A stretch of DNA of 57,901 nt from Xenorhabdus griffiniae (GCF_001028135.1 NZ_LDNM01000117.1:1-57901); one strand, 5' to 3'. Positions 1 through 9,187 are shown, counted from the stretch's first letter. Numbers and translations are program-made. The notes: generated from the letters alone by a model not told the origin.

Positions 1-226
1 AGATGCCTACTATAGCAACTGACCGCCTTTTTCAGAAATTGCACTTATCATGCGAATCCAAGGGGAGTTAAAATAAAAAAATTATTTTTCTTTGAGTTAT
101 GGTGAATTGCTTTATATTTTTTAAAAATTTCATTATGTTGTTTAACTTTGAGAAAGTGATAGGTTTAATAATTTATTTAGTCATGATCTACGATTTTAAA
201 AACTTATTTTAGTGGCCTTGTTGAAT
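1..226. other. AT-rich non-coding stretch after tonB
   Basis: No credible gene is visible. The stretch is strongly AT-rich and lies downstream of the leftward TonB gene. I see A/T tracts but no GC stem that would make a convincing terminator. Confidence 0.5.
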
Positions 227-1048
227 TTACCTCAATGTAAAATCAAGTGTCAGCATGACATTAGGCTCTATACCCGCTGGTATGGAGCCAACTGAATTGG
301 CATGATTGATAGCATCGAGGGCGGCATTATCCAGTGTGCTATTGCCGGAGGAATTCACTACTTTGGCAGCGGTTAATGTGCCGTCATCCAGCAGGGTAAA
401 GTTAACTGTGACTATACCTTGTTGTTTCATTCTCTTTGCTTTGCGGGGATAGCGTTTATGGCGTTCAATTTCTTGCCGCAGTCTTGCATAGTAATTGTCC
501 ACTTCGCTATTTCCTTGCCCCACCAAAGGTTTTGATGTTGCCGCGCGGCTCATACTGCCTTCTGAATTAACCTGATCGCTACCGTGCGTTGCCTGCTCTG
601 TCTGATTGTCTTTCTGTACCTGCGGTGATTGGGTGGGTTTCTTTGCTGCCACTTTTTGCGGTTTTTCTTTCTGCTGCTTTTGGCGTTTCTTAGGTTTATC
701 GGCTTCTGGCGGTTTTGCTATCTTATTTTCAGGGTGAATGGCTTTATCCAGTACGAGTTCCGGTTTTGTTGATGATTCCGGTGCCGTCAAAAGTGGGGAG
801 GGAGGAGAAACAGGCTCCGGCTTGTTTTCCCACAATGGGGCGGCAACCATCGTTATAGATAGCCCCATAGTAGAAGCGTTATTGTTGATATGAGGTGCCG
901 TGTCATCATCATATGAAGCATGTCGGTTAAACAGCCATATCAGACTGGTATGCAATAAAATAGCGATCAGGATACCACCCAGCACTCTCCTTCTGGGCAT
1001 CAGTGGAAAACAGATGGCTGGATTGTCTAATATGGCTGTGTTGGTCAT
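227..1048 (-). CDS. TonB-family energy transducer of the hemophore operon
   Basis: This 273-residue protein has the standard TonB layout: a short cytoplasmic N-terminus, one membrane anchor at about residues 22-40, a long Pro/Lys/Gln-rich periplasmic spacer at about 75-150, and a C-terminal TonB domain at about 185-273 with the YARLRQEIERHKRYPRKAKR segment and a terminal beta-strand ending LDFTLR. It should couple the proton-motive force via ExbB/ExbD to the receptor encoded directly upstream. The gap to the receptor stop is 20 bp and a GAGGA site precedes the ATG, so it is the last gene of the leftward operon cargo-Slam-receptor-TonB. It is a locus-specific TonB rather than necessarily the housekeeping one. 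In the X. nematophila hemophilin locus, as I remember it, a tonB-like gene plays this part. Confidence 0.9.
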   Translation of the reverse strand: MTNTAILDNPAICFPLMPRRRVLGGILIAILLHTSLIWLFNRHASYDDDTAPHINNNASTMGLSITMVAAPLWENKPEPVSPPSPLLTAPESSTKPELVLDKAIHPENKIAKPPEADKPKKRQKQQKEKPQKVAAKKPTQSPQVQKDNQTEQATHGSDQVNSEGSMSRAATSKPLVGQGNSEVDNYYARLRQEIERHKRYPRKAKRMKQQGIVTVNFTLLDDGTLTAAKVVNSSGNSTLDNAALDAINHANSVGSIPAGIEPNVMLTLDFTLR

Positions 1049-1068
1049 ACGATCCTCGAATCAAGTCT

Positions 1069-4023
1069 CTAAAACTGGCTGGTCAGGCTGAGTTTAAAGG
1101 TTCTGCCCGGTGCTGGAATCATCGAACGCGTTAGCGGATCGAGATAATAGCGGTTGGTGAGGTTTGTGCCGGTCAACTCTACGGAGATAGCCGGAGTGAT
1201 TTGATAGCTGATATAGGCATCAACCGTAAACACCGGATTCCAGCGCATTGGGTTATTGGATTGCCCCTCATAAATATCGGGCAAGGCACTCATCAGCCAT
1301 TTTTCATCTTTGTTTTCAGCTTTGCTGTGATAGAGCATTCGGCTGCCTAGCTCCAGTTTTTCATCAAACAGGCGGCCGCCGACGGACAGGTTAGCTGAGT
1401 ATTTAGGCTGGATAGAGGTGCGTAAAAAACCGCCAGGGAAACCGCCGTCAATACATTCAGGTATGCCATAACGATTCTGGGAATCCAGTCTCATGGCCGA
1501 GTTACTGTCACATACCTTATTTTTCATGTTGTAAACCAACCCCATCTCGGCAAAGAAGCCACCGTTGTCATAACGTGTCTGGAGTTCCAAACCTGCCAGT
1601 TTCTGTTTGTCCAATTGAGAGAATTTATAGGTAGTGTCCCTGTCGAACACATTCTCAATGAGGGTGTTGTAATAGGAAAGTTTGATATCGGCATGGCGTT
1701 CAGCGTCGACTAATTGGCTGAAATCGTAGACTAAGCCGACTTCCGCAGTTTTGGCACGCTCAGGCTTGAACTTATAACCTATTTGGTTGGTTTTAGAGCC
1801 TGAAAAACCGATGGTATCTTCAAAAATACTGGGCATTCTTACCGCTTCGGCATAGCGGGCGTAGATACGGAAATCGTCAGTGACATAGGCTGTAGCAGAG
1901 AAAGTGGGTGCCCAAGCGTGATCCTTACGTTTTGGAGCAGGTTCCCAGGGATCGTTAACATCAGGGCCAGGTACGCCATTAGCGTCAGCTCCCGCATCGT
2001 ATTCATATTTATAGACTTCTTTGCCGCTTATTGGATCAATAACCTTTTCATTCATGTTTAATTGGCCATTGAAATAGGGGTTACCGCTTTTACTGAGCTT
2101 GCCATTGCTAGGATCGTATTTCCAAGTGAATTTTTTTAGAACCATATAGCGTTGTTGTTGCCCATCACGATCAAGAATAGGGTTAGTTGATAAACCTATT
2201 TCTTTTAATTTATTAGTCAATTCCTTGCGTTCTTTTCGGCTCAATTTTCCATGCAATCTTTTCTTGAGATACTCAGATTCTTCGACTGTCGGTGTTTGGT
2301 AATAACTCATTTCATGGCCAATGGTTTCCCGTTGTTTCTGATAATTGTTATCTCTTACGACACGCCGTTCATTAAGCAAATCGTCTTGGGACCAATAAGA
2401 AACACGTTTGGCTCCAGCATTCAACTCCAGCCATGAAGCGGGCTGCCAGTTAAAGTTAAAGGCGAGGTTGATTTCCTGACGTTGTCCTTTCCGTGCCGGT
2501 GACTGGAAGAAATATAGGTTAGTTGAATTATAATTATCATTGGAATCGAGGCGTTCCCGTTGGAAATTCCCCATTAAGGTCAACTCTAAGCTCGGGTGTA
2601 GGGTAAATTTATTGGAAATATCGACACCCCAACGATTGTTTTGAGAATGGGTGAGAGCGGTATTGATCAATGTGCCATCGATATTGGCGTTTCTGCGGCC
2701 AATACCATCTTCCCAACGCCAGTCTCTGTCGACAGGGGAGCGCGGATATCCTCCGGCGGTGTTGGTATTGCTGGTGGTGCGAGTTGTCCATAAGTTCATG
2801 TCGAAGTCGATATAGGGGTTATTCTCAGGCTGCCATTTATAGCTCAGGTTGGCTGCTTGCTGATGAACTTTCGCTAATGGCCATTGAGGAACTTTATTTT
2901 CTTCGGGCTTAATCCAGCCCAGGCGTGAAGGCATAATATCGCCGAACTCCATGCGCGTATTGCGAAAGCCTAATAGTAATGTTTGATTATGGGTGAAACG
3001 CCAACTGTTTTTAATTAATACAGAACGCATTTCACTGGAAGTGTTGGGAACTTCATTACCGGGACGATAGATACGAGCAGCAAAAGGCAGATAGGGGTCC
3101 AGCGTTGTCCTGACATTCTTCATGAGTTCCCTGTCGTTTTCCGTAATGGGTTCATCATAGCGATGGGCGCCACCTTTTCCGGCAAAATAGTTACCCTGAC
3201 GACGGTATGCATAGGCCAGCATTAGGTCAAAATATTCCTGCCGTGTTCCTAATGCGAGACGGAAGGCATTATCTTTGAAGCCAAACAGTTTATTGTCTTT
3301 CGATGAATGAGGCGTAATCTGCAACTCTGGATCGGTTTCAATCTTATTTTGGATAAAATCAGGAATATCGCGGTAGTCCTGCCCCAATGGTAGGGACGGT
3401 GTACGCTCTCTCACTGAGTTACTACTGGTTTCCAGCTTAGTATTGATGCCGAAAGTTTCTCCTTTCGGCACTACATCATCAATGGTCAATGTTTTGATGG
3501 ATACTGCACCACCGATAGATCCTTTAACTCTACGGTTCAGAGAAGGGCCTTTTTCGATTTCAATGCTACTGATTAGGTTTGGATCGATGTAATTACGGTT
3601 ATTGGCGCCATTATAACCACGCCCGACGGTAATCGCCTGTTCTGTACCATCAATGGTGACGGGAATTCGCCCCTGTCCCTGAACGCCACGGATATTGATA
3701 TCCAGAGCACCACTATTGCGGGCATCACCGCTATATACACCGACAGCACCTTTAATTAAATCGGCGGGAGAAGCACCCTTGTAGCGCTCTATCTGTTCTT
3801 TGCCAATATATATATTGGCGATATCCTTGTCATAGACTGCATCGTAACCTTCTTCATCTTTAGCGCTGTTATCCGTGACACGGATCTTGCCCAGATCCGT
3901 CTTGCTGTTTGAGGTGGTGCCCGTAGGTTTGGATTCGGCAAACAGGGGGGGGGCAGCCAGTGACAATGCCAGTGACAATGCAATTGTGATGGGGGTGAAC
4001 TGGGTTCTAACTCGGTATGCCAT
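1069..4023 (-). CDS. TonB-dependent outer-membrane receptor (heme/hemophore type)
   Basis: An outer-membrane receptor of about 984 residues: signal peptide, TonB box-like KIRVTD, plug domain (IERYKGASPADLIKGAVGVY, then NIRGVQGQGRIPVTIDG) and a 22-strand-type barrel ending in LTSQF. A first ATG lies 12 bp upstream at 4035, but a GGAGG sits inside those four codons, 5 nt before the ATG at 4023, so I place the start at 4023. The gene lies between a Slam secretor (17-bp gap) and a TonB gene, which implies import of what the secreted cargo binds, probably heme. The heme-receptor FRAP/NPNL segment is not canonical: I see EAVRMPSIFE instead. The signal-peptide codons carry nine consecutive C and a perfect 12-bp tandem repeat, so the frame is prone to slippage (see findings). 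Confidence 0.9.
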   Translation of the reverse strand: MAYRVRTQFTPITIALSLALSLAAPPLFAESKPTGTTSNSKTDLGKIRVTDNSAKDEEGYDAVYDKDIANIYIGKEQIERYKGASPADLIKGAVGVYSGDARNSGALDINIRGVQGQGRIPVTIDGTEQAITVGRGYNGANNRNYIDPNLISSIEIEKGPSLNRRVKGSIGGAVSIKTLTIDDVVPKGETFGINTKLETSSNSVRERTPSLPLGQDYRDIPDFIQNKIETDPELQITPHSSKDNKLFGFKDNAFRLALGTRQEYFDLMLAYAYRRQGNYFAGKGGAHRYDEPITENDRELMKNVRTTLDPYLPFAARIYRPGNEVPNTSSEMRSVLIKNSWRFTHNQTLLLGFRNTRMEFGDIMPSRLGWIKPEENKVPQWPLAKVHQQAANLSYKWQPENNPYIDFDMNLWTTRTTSNTNTAGGYPRSPVDRDWRWEDGIGRRNANIDGTLINTALTHSQNNRWGVDISNKFTLHPSLELTLMGNFQRERLDSNDNYNSTNLYFFQSPARKGQRQEINLAFNFNWQPASWLELNAGAKRVSYWSQDDLLNERRVVRDNNYQKQRETIGHEMSYYQTPTVEESEYLKKRLHGKLSRKERKELTNKLKEIGLSTNPILDRDGQQQRYMVLKKFTWKYDPSNGKLSKSGNPYFNGQLNMNEKVIDPISGKEVYKYEYDAGADANGVPGPDVNDPWEPAPKRKDHAWAPTFSATAYVTDDFRIYARYAEAVRMPSIFEDTIGFSGSKTNQIGYKFKPERAKTAEVGLVYDFSQLVDAERHADIKLSYYNTLIENVFDRDTTYKFSQLDKQKLAGLELQTRYDNGGFFAEMGLVYNMKNKVCDSNSAMRLDSQNRYGIPECIDGGFPGGFLRTSIQPKYSANLSVGGRLFDEKLELGSRMLYHSKAENKDEKWLMSALPDIYEGQSNNPMRWNPVFTVDAYISYQITPAISVELTGTNLTNRYYLDPLTRSMIPAPGRTFKLSLTSQF
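3945..3953. repeat. G9/C9 homopolymer in receptor signal-peptide codons
   Basis: Nine consecutive G on the + strand, C9 on the coding strand, encode the Ala-Pro-Pro stretch just before the predicted signal-peptidase site (LAAPPLFA). One base more or less would shift the reading frame within the first 30 codons. In this window the frame is open. Confidence 0.95.
3958..3981. repeat. Perfect 12-bp tandem duplication in signal-peptide hydrophobic core
   Basis: CAGTGACAATGC occurs twice in direct tandem. On the coding strand it encodes the repeated ALSL-ALSL core of the signal peptide. A change in copy number stays in frame and alters the h-region length by four residues. Confidence 0.95.
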
Positions 4024-4040
4024 TGATGCCTCCATTTTGA

Positions 4041-5516
4041 TTAAAAATATTTTTCCAGCCTGATCAGCACTTCGTTTTTGTTATAGCTGTACATCCAACT
4101 CACATTGCTGTGATTGCGTCGATGGCGGAAAGTGAAAGAAGGTGTCATGCTCCATATTTCAGCGGCGGGCACTTTAATGACAGCGCTGTAAATCTGCTCA
4201 TTATCTTGCCGTGTGGCATTCAACATCGGGCTGTAAGCGCCAAAATGACGTTTTTTCAGTGTGGCGAACAGTGAGCCGTTGATTCCGGGATAGATCTGTC
4301 CGGCAATCCCTGTCCGAATTCCCCATTGCTGGTAGCGATCCACGGCATACAGGTCGTTGTCGCGGTAAACCCAATCGCCGCCGCCAAACAGGACAACGTC
4401 TTTGCTAATGGAATGGAACAGCGTGAAGTAGGCTGTGGTAAGGCTGCCATCTTTCCGGCGGAAACTTGGCTGATGACGTAGCTGTTTGTGCTCTAATTCA
4501 ACCTTCATGGCTGTTTTGGCCGTGAACGCCCATCGCCATTCTGTTTTGGCGCCTGCCGCACGGTAATAGGGTTCACCTGCTCGTTGTTTATATTCAAATA
4601 AGGAACCAAAAGAGAAATCGTGACTTTTGCTTTTATAGCTGTATCCGCTAACCAGCTGAAAAGTATTTTCGTTCTCAGCGTGGTAATCACGATAGTTTTC
4701 GCCGTAAATCAGGCCACGGCCGAAAATGCCGTGATGGCCGCTAAGTTGATAGCGCCGACTTAATGTTGCGTCATAAGACATACCCCATGCTTTGATGGGC
4801 TTTGGCACCTGCATTTTATAGCGTCTTTGATTTATGAGATCAAAATCGTAATGGGGAGTTTCCTGATCAGGAGACATATTCACATTATCATTATAAGCGT
4901 AACCGGCTGAGAAAGAGCCGCGCCAACCGTTTCTCAGATCTATCGCTTCCAGATAGCTGTTAATATTTTTCAATACGACTTCGGGTAGCTTTTGTGCTTT
5001 ATATAATCCACTAAACAGTTGCTCGGCTTCCCGATTTTTATGATCCTCAAAATAGACGCGGGCCAGTTCCAGTTCGATACGGGGAAAATCGGGCTGTTGA
5101 TTCAGAACTTGTTGATAATGATAAGCAGCGAGATCTAAATCTCCCTCAAAACGTGCCAGCCCACCCTGAGCAAAATTGACCAACATAACATCATGTTCCG
5201 GCAATTTTTGATAAGCCGCCAGAAAGCGTCTGACATCTGACCATTGTTGATGATTAATAGCCAGGAATAGCGCTTGGCCGATATCATTAATATTGTTTTC
5301 GACCTGAAACGTTTGCCCATTAATAACAATCAGTGAAGCATTATTTTCAACAAAAATAGGATCTGGCGTAATCAGGTTGGTTTCATTTTCCTGTTGATTA
5401 TGCTGTGCTTCTTGCCAGATTGTTCGTGGAGTATCTTCATCGGCATAAACGGGTAGGGAGAGGCATAGCGCCACCAGTGCCGTTGATAATATTGGCGTAA
5501 TTTTATTGTCAGACAT
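4041..5516 (-). CDS. Slam/DUF560 outer-membrane secretor (type XI secretion) 1
   Basis: This 491-residue protein has a signal peptide (cleavage near PVYA-DE), an N-terminal TPR-like helical part at about 90-200 (DLAAYHYQQVLNQQPDFPRI, then ELARVYFEDHKNREAEQLF) and a C-terminal DUF560 beta-barrel from about 205, ending in a terminal Phe (RLEKYF), the usual outer-membrane insertion signal. The layout matches Slam-type secretors that translocate barrel-bearing cargo across the outer membrane; the X. nematophila counterpart is HrpB. The gene follows the hemophilin-like cargo after a hairpin and precedes the receptor. The ribosome-binding site is weak, consistent with lower output than the cargo. 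A paralogue lies at 7679-9187. Confidence 0.9.
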   Translation of the reverse strand: MSDNKITPILSTALVALCLSLPVYADEDTPRTIWQEAQHNQQENETNLITPDPIFVENNASLIVINGQTFQVENNINDIGQALFLAINHQQWSDVRRFLAAYQKLPEHDVMLVNFAQGGLARFEGDLDLAAYHYQQVLNQQPDFPRIELELARVYFEDHKNREAEQLFSGLYKAQKLPEVVLKNINSYLEAIDLRNGWRGSFSAGYAYNDNVNMSPDQETPHYDFDLINQRRYKMQVPKPIKAWGMSYDATLSRRYQLSGHHGIFGRGLIYGENYRDYHAENENTFQLVSGYSYKSKSHDFSFGSLFEYKQRAGEPYYRAAGAKTEWRWAFTAKTAMKVELEHKQLRHQPSFRRKDGSLTTAYFTLFHSISKDVVLFGGGDWVYRDNDLYAVDRYQQWGIRTGIAGQIYPGINGSLFATLKKRHFGAYSPMLNATRQDNEQIYSAVIKVPAAEIWSMTPSFTFRHRRNHSNVSWMYSYNKNEVLIRLEKYF

Positions 5517-5550
5517 CGGGAAACCAGATCACAAAGCTCACGTTATTAGG

Positions 5551-5596
5551 AATAAAATAAAAACAGAGAACAGGCCAAAAATGGCACTGTTCTCTG
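5551..5596 (-). terminator. Hairpin between cargo 1 and Slam 1 (terminator/attenuator)
   Basis: Arms CAGAGAACAG (5564-5573) and CTGTTCTCTG (5587-5596) pair perfectly, with an inner GCC/GGC pair. On the minus strand the stem is followed by TTTTTATTTTATT. It lies just after the cargo stop and before the secretor, so partial termination would give more cargo than secretor. Confidence 0.85.
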
Positions 5597-5608
5597 AAAA
5601 ATTAACGA

Positions 5609-6349
5609 TTACTGTTTAGAACCACCGAAAGCGGTATTTTTGGAATTGTCATCAGCAAATGTGGTATATCCCGCAATGCTGGAAGCACTATCACCAAAGA
5701 AGTGACCTTGAGTTATCCCATCAAGAGTACCGCTCTTGGCATCACCCTCAAAACTGGCATCATCATAAATATCCGCATCAATATTTATTGTCATTGCGGT
5801 ATTTTCCATGGAACCGACCAGCGTTTTCTCACCGAAGTCTGCGGTAAATGTACCGGCCAGAGCATTGTCACCACTGTACTGGTTAATACCTGTTATCGTG
5901 TAAGTTGCTGTACCGTCGGTTGGAATATTGGTGGTGATATCCTTGCCTGCATAGTAAACGGTATGGGTACTATCCCCGGCTTTACCGGTTTGAGACCATT
6001 CACCAAAATAAACATCCGCATTAGCAACTTTACTGAAATGGAATACACCCATCCCGCCGTGAGAGCCTGGTGCACCCGCCATTGAGATATTGTGAATACC
6101 ATTGCTGTCAGCAGGAGCCATGCGAGTCAAGCCAGCAAAGCCTGTGATTTGGCCGCCATAAACGGAACTAACACCAATACCAGGCTCATCGCCTTTGCCA
6201 CCGTGTGGCCCTAAACTTGGCTGAGTTTTGCCAACCTTAATGTGTGGTGTAGTTGCTTGCTGGCTCTGCCCAAAACCAACTTCTGCCTGAGCCTGTGCCA
6301 TCAATCCCAATGTGCCTAAAGCGGCGATTAATACGTTTAACTTTTTCAT
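5609..6349 (-). CDS. Secreted hemophilin-like type XI cargo 1
   Basis: This protein of about 246 residues has a signal peptidase I-type signal (MKKLNVLIAALGTLGLMAQA) and no lipobox. A Gly/His-rich N-terminal domain spans about 25-110. The C-terminal domain from about 115 resembles the TbpB-like 8-stranded barrel (VYYAGKDITTNIPTDGTATY, HFFGDSASSIAGY, ending TAFGG). It is probably a hemophore exported by the adjacent Slam. A TxPHxxxG motif just after the signal is shared with both paralogues at 9.3-11.1 kb, so this His is a candidate ligand residue. Two ATGs adjoin; the second (6349) keeps the GAGG-N6-ATGAAAAAG spacing seen in both paralogues. The promoter carries a Fur-box-like site. In X. nematophila the equivalent is hemophilin (HrpC). 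Ligand identity is inference. Confidence 0.85.
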   Translation of the reverse strand: MKKLNVLIAALGTLGLMAQAQAEVGFGQSQQATTPHIKVGKTQPSLGPHGGKGDEPGIGVSSVYGGQITGFAGLTRMAPADSNGIHNISMAGAPGSHGGMGVFHFSKVANADVYFGEWSQTGKAGDSTHTVYYAGKDITTNIPTDGTATYTITGINQYSGDNALAGTFTADFGEKTLVGSMENTAMTINIDADIYDDASFEGDAKSGTLDGITQGHFFGDSASSIAGYTTFADDNSKNTAFGGSKQ

Positions 6350-6352
6350 CAT

Positions 6353-6917
6353 TATCCTCGTTCGGAGTGGGGGATCCCTCGTTACCCAATCTTAAAAACG
6401 GCCTGATCTATTGCGCGAGAAAAACGTACACTGTTCAAATGATAATGTAAATGATAATTATTATTATTTGTTTCACTAATGATAGGGTTTATTAGTCAAT
6501 ATCTTTTTTTATTTTATTGATTTTTATTTTATTTTTTTGCATTTTGGGTAAGGTTTGATCTATCTGCTTTTTTTTTGAAAATGTGAGGTTGGTAGATTTT
6601 ATTCACTGAGGTTATTTTGTTATTAACAATATAATTAGCATTAAAAAAGTTTCTAATGTAATTAAATTGATGGGGGTTGTTTTATTGCTCATATCATTAA
6701 ATAAAGTTAATGCATGTATTTTATAGGGGGAAATATTCATCTCCTGTTGTGGAAAATAATGAGTTATGGTGAAATTTGAGCGCAAAGAACCAAGCAAATA
6801 AATGTTTACTCATATCTTTATTTTCTGCGTAGCAGGAAGCTGCTATCTAAAAGAATAAAGGGTATATCAGTTTTCATATATCTATCTGGCTGAAAAAAGC
6901 CTAATTGGAGATGCATT
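6353..6917. other. Divergent intergenic region between type XI locus 1 and GNAT-like gene
   Basis: About 565 bp of very AT-rich DNA holding the Fur-like site, the leftward operon promoter and, near the right end, a small TAGCAG-GAAG-CTGCTA hairpin around 6830-6845. No convincing gene is seen; the open frame around 6612-6797 has no ribosome-binding site or recognisable content. Confidence 0.6.
6447..6465 (-). promoter_or_regulatory. Fur-box-like site upstream of hemophilin-like operon
   Basis: GTAAATGATAATTATTATT matches 15 of 19 positions of the Fur consensus GATAATGATAATCATTATC and lies about 100 bp upstream of the cargo start. This suggests iron repression of the cargo-Slam-receptor-TonB operon. 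A related sequence precedes the second locus. Confidence 0.75.
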
Positions 6918-7682
6918 ATGGAAGCAAAAATCATTATTCAGTCTGCTGAAGAAAGAACAGATCTTGGTGATGAGGTAGAGGAGCTTATTGATAACAATTG
7001 GCCTCTGTTTATGAATTATGATGCAGTCGCTGAACAACACTGGCATAAATTATATGAGCCTGGTTTCAGTCACTTTCAAAAATTTGCCATTCTGCAACAG
7101 GGAAAAGAAGAGCGTCTTATTGGCTTACTGAACTCAATTCCTTTTCCTTGGGAAAATCATTCGTTAGATCAATTACCTGATGAAGGATGGGATGCGGTAT
7201 TTGATGCGGGTGGGAGAGCTAAAGGAAAGGTGCAAGCCAATCTGGTTTCTGCCCTGAGTGTGACGGTTGATCCTGCGTTTCGGGGGCAAAATATTCCGGC
7301 TTTATTGATTAACAGCTTGAAACAGACTGCCAGAGATGAGCGGTTGCAGGGGCTGGTTGTGCCTGTCAGGCCGAGTCTGAAAAGCCAATATCCCCTGCAA
7401 GACTTCATCGAATATTGCGGGTGGAAAAATGACAAAGGTGAACCGTTTGATCCGTGGGTCCGTACCCATTGCCGATTAGGTGCCAAAATCATCAAACCTG
7501 CCCTGCGCTCCATGGATATTTACGGCACTTTGGATCAGTGGCAGGAATGGACAGGCATGAAGTTTCCGCAAAGCGGGGAATACGTCATTCCAGGTGGCCT
7601 GGTGCCATTAGTGGTAGATGTTGAAAAGCAGATGGCTTATTACATTGAGCCTAATTTGTGGATGTACCACAGTCTGGATTAA
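6918..7682 (+). CDS. GNAT-fold acyl/acetyltransferase-like protein
   Basis: A 254-residue soluble protein preceded by GGAG at 7 nt from the ATG. A GNAT-like acyl-CoA signature occurs at about residues 107-150: ALSVTVDPAFRGQNIPALLI, with strand beta4 and the (R/Q)xxGx(G/A)-type pyrophosphate loop in altered form (RGQNIP). It continues with GLVVPVRPSLKSQYP and FDPWVRTH. Similar stand-alone proteins occur near secondary-metabolite genes, but I do not recognise a substrate. It sits alone between the two type XI loci, convergent with the second Slam; the stop codons overlap by 4 bp. Modification of cargo or of a ligand would be speculation. Confidence 0.65.
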   Translation: MEAKIIIQSAEERTDLGDEVEELIDNNWPLFMNYDAVAEQHWHKLYEPGFSHFQKFAILQQGKEERLIGLLNSIPFPWENHSLDQLPDEGWDAVFDAGGRAKGKVQANLVSALSVTVDPAFRGQNIPALLINSLKQTARDERLQGLVVPVRPSLKSQYPLQDFIEYCGWKNDKGEPFDPWVRTHCRLGAKIIKPALRSMDIYGTLDQWQEWTGMKFPQSGEYVIPGGLVPLVVDVEKQMAYYIEPNLWMYHSLD

Positions 7683-9187
7683 AAATATTTCTCTAACTGT
7701 ATCTGTACTTCGTTTTTATCATAACTGTATAGCCAGTTGACATTACTGTGATTGTGGCGATGGCGGAAAGTTAAAGAAGGGGTCATTCCCAATATCTTCG
7801 CAGCAGGGAATTTAATGGCAGCAGTATAGATCTGCTCATTATCTTGACGTCTGGCACCTAATAACGGGCTGTAAGCGCCGAAGCGTTGTTGCCTCAGTGT
7901 GACAAACAGCGAGCCATTAATATGGGGATAGATTTGTCCTGCTATTCCCGCATTGACTCCCCATTGTTGATAACGAGATGTTGGTTGTCGATTATGCTGA
8001 TAGCTCCAGTTGCCACCACCAAACAGAATTAATTTTTCACTGATGGCGTGAGACAGGCTGAGATAGGCTGAGGAAAGTTCGCTATCGTTCTCACTGTAAC
8101 GCGGTTTGTAACTTAATTTTTTATGTCCAAGTTCAGCATAGAGAGTGGTATCTTCACTGACTGCCCACTGCCATTCCATTTTAGCGCCGATGGCATGGTA
8201 TCCGGTATTTTCTGCATACTGTTGATATTCAAACAGAGGGCCAAAGGAGAAATCCTGTTTTTTGCTTTTATAACTGTAGCCACTGAACAGCTGGAACATA
8301 TTTTTATTTTCGTCATGGTCATTGCGATAATTTTCACCATATATCAGACCACGGCCAAAAACGCCGTGATGGCCGGCAAGTTGGTAACGTCGGTTTAAGG
8401 TTGCGTTGTAAGTTCCCCCCCATGCTTTGATAGGCTTAGGCACTTTCCGTTCAACGACGCACGTTCCCTCTTTGTAAAACAGGCAGATCGGTTTTTGGTT
8501 TGGTGACATATTAATATTATCGTCATAGATATAGCCTAATGAAAACGAACCGTTCCAGCCATTTCTTTGGGTTACTGCCGCCAGATAACTATCGATATTC
8601 TTCAATACCATTTCTGGTAACTGATATTGTTCACTGATTTCTTTAAATAATTGCGCGGATTCTTGGTTTTTGTGATCTTCAAAATAAAGACGAGCCAGTT
8701 CCAGTTTAATGCGGGTAAAATTCGGTTTTTGACGTAGGATTTTTTGATAATAAGAGGTAGCAAGCGCTAAATTCCCTTCAATACGAGCCAAGCCGCCCTG
8801 GGCAAAATCAATGAGAAACGGATCATACCCGGGAATTTTTTGATAAATCAGCATAAGACGTCTGACGTCTTGCCATTGCTGATAATTAATGGCAAGGTAC
8901 AGCGCTTGACTGATCTTCTTAAGATTATTTGCACCCTTAAGTTCTTGTCCTGGAATGACGGGCAATGAGGTGACCTCTTTTGTAGAGATAGCGTTTGGTA
9001 TAATTAAACTGGCTTCATTTCTCTGTTGGGTGTGTTGTTGATGATATCGTGTTTCTTGCCAAATTTTGTGGTTAATATCCTCATTGGCACAAACTGCTGG
9101 GGAGAGAAATGAGTTCAGAATGAATATTAATAATATGAGTAATATTGGAAATATTCTCTTTTCAATCACTTTTTTTTGATCAGACAT
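7679..9187 (-). CDS. Slam/DUF560 outer-membrane secretor (type XI secretion) 2
   Basis: A 502-residue paralogue of the secretor at 4041-5516 with the same architecture: N-terminal signal/hydrophobic segment (about 12-34), TPR-like helices at about 105-215 (ALATSYYQKILRQKPNFTRI, ELARLYFEDHKNQESAQLF) and a DUF560 barrel from about 220 ending QLEKYF. An insert CLFYKEGTCVVERK at about 240 holds two Cys absent from paralogue 1. It is downstream of two tandem cargo genes and probably exports both. The ribosome-binding site is poor (GCGGGTTTGCT before ATG). No receptor or TonB follows, so import of the cargo ligand would need receptor 1 or one elsewhere. Confidence 0.88.
   Translation of the reverse strand: MSDQKKVIEKRIFPILLILLIFILNSFLSPAVCANEDINHKIWQETRYHQQHTQQRNEASLIIPNAISTKEVTSLPVIPGQELKGANNLKKISQALYLAINYQQWQDVRRLMLIYQKIPGYDPFLIDFAQGGLARIEGNLALATSYYQKILRQKPNFTRIKLELARLYFEDHKNQESAQLFKEISEQYQLPEMVLKNIDSYLAAVTQRNGWNGSFSLGYIYDDNINMSPNQKPICLFYKEGTCVVERKVPKPIKAWGGTYNATLNRRYQLAGHHGVFGRGLIYGENYRNDHDENKNMFQLFSGYSYKSKKQDFSFGPLFEYQQYAENTGYHAIGAKMEWQWAVSEDTTLYAELGHKKLSYKPRYSENDSELSSAYLSLSHAISEKLILFGGGNWSYQHNRQPTSRYQQWGVNAGIAGQIYPHINGSLFVTLRQQRFGAYSPLLGARRQDNEQIYTAAIKFPAAKILGMTPSLTFRHRHNHSNVNWLYSYDKNEVQIQLEKYF

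Noticed and set aside
6612-6797. 61-codon frame in the AT-rich divergent gap
   Set aside because: Composition follows the AT richness of the gap and no initiation signal is present.
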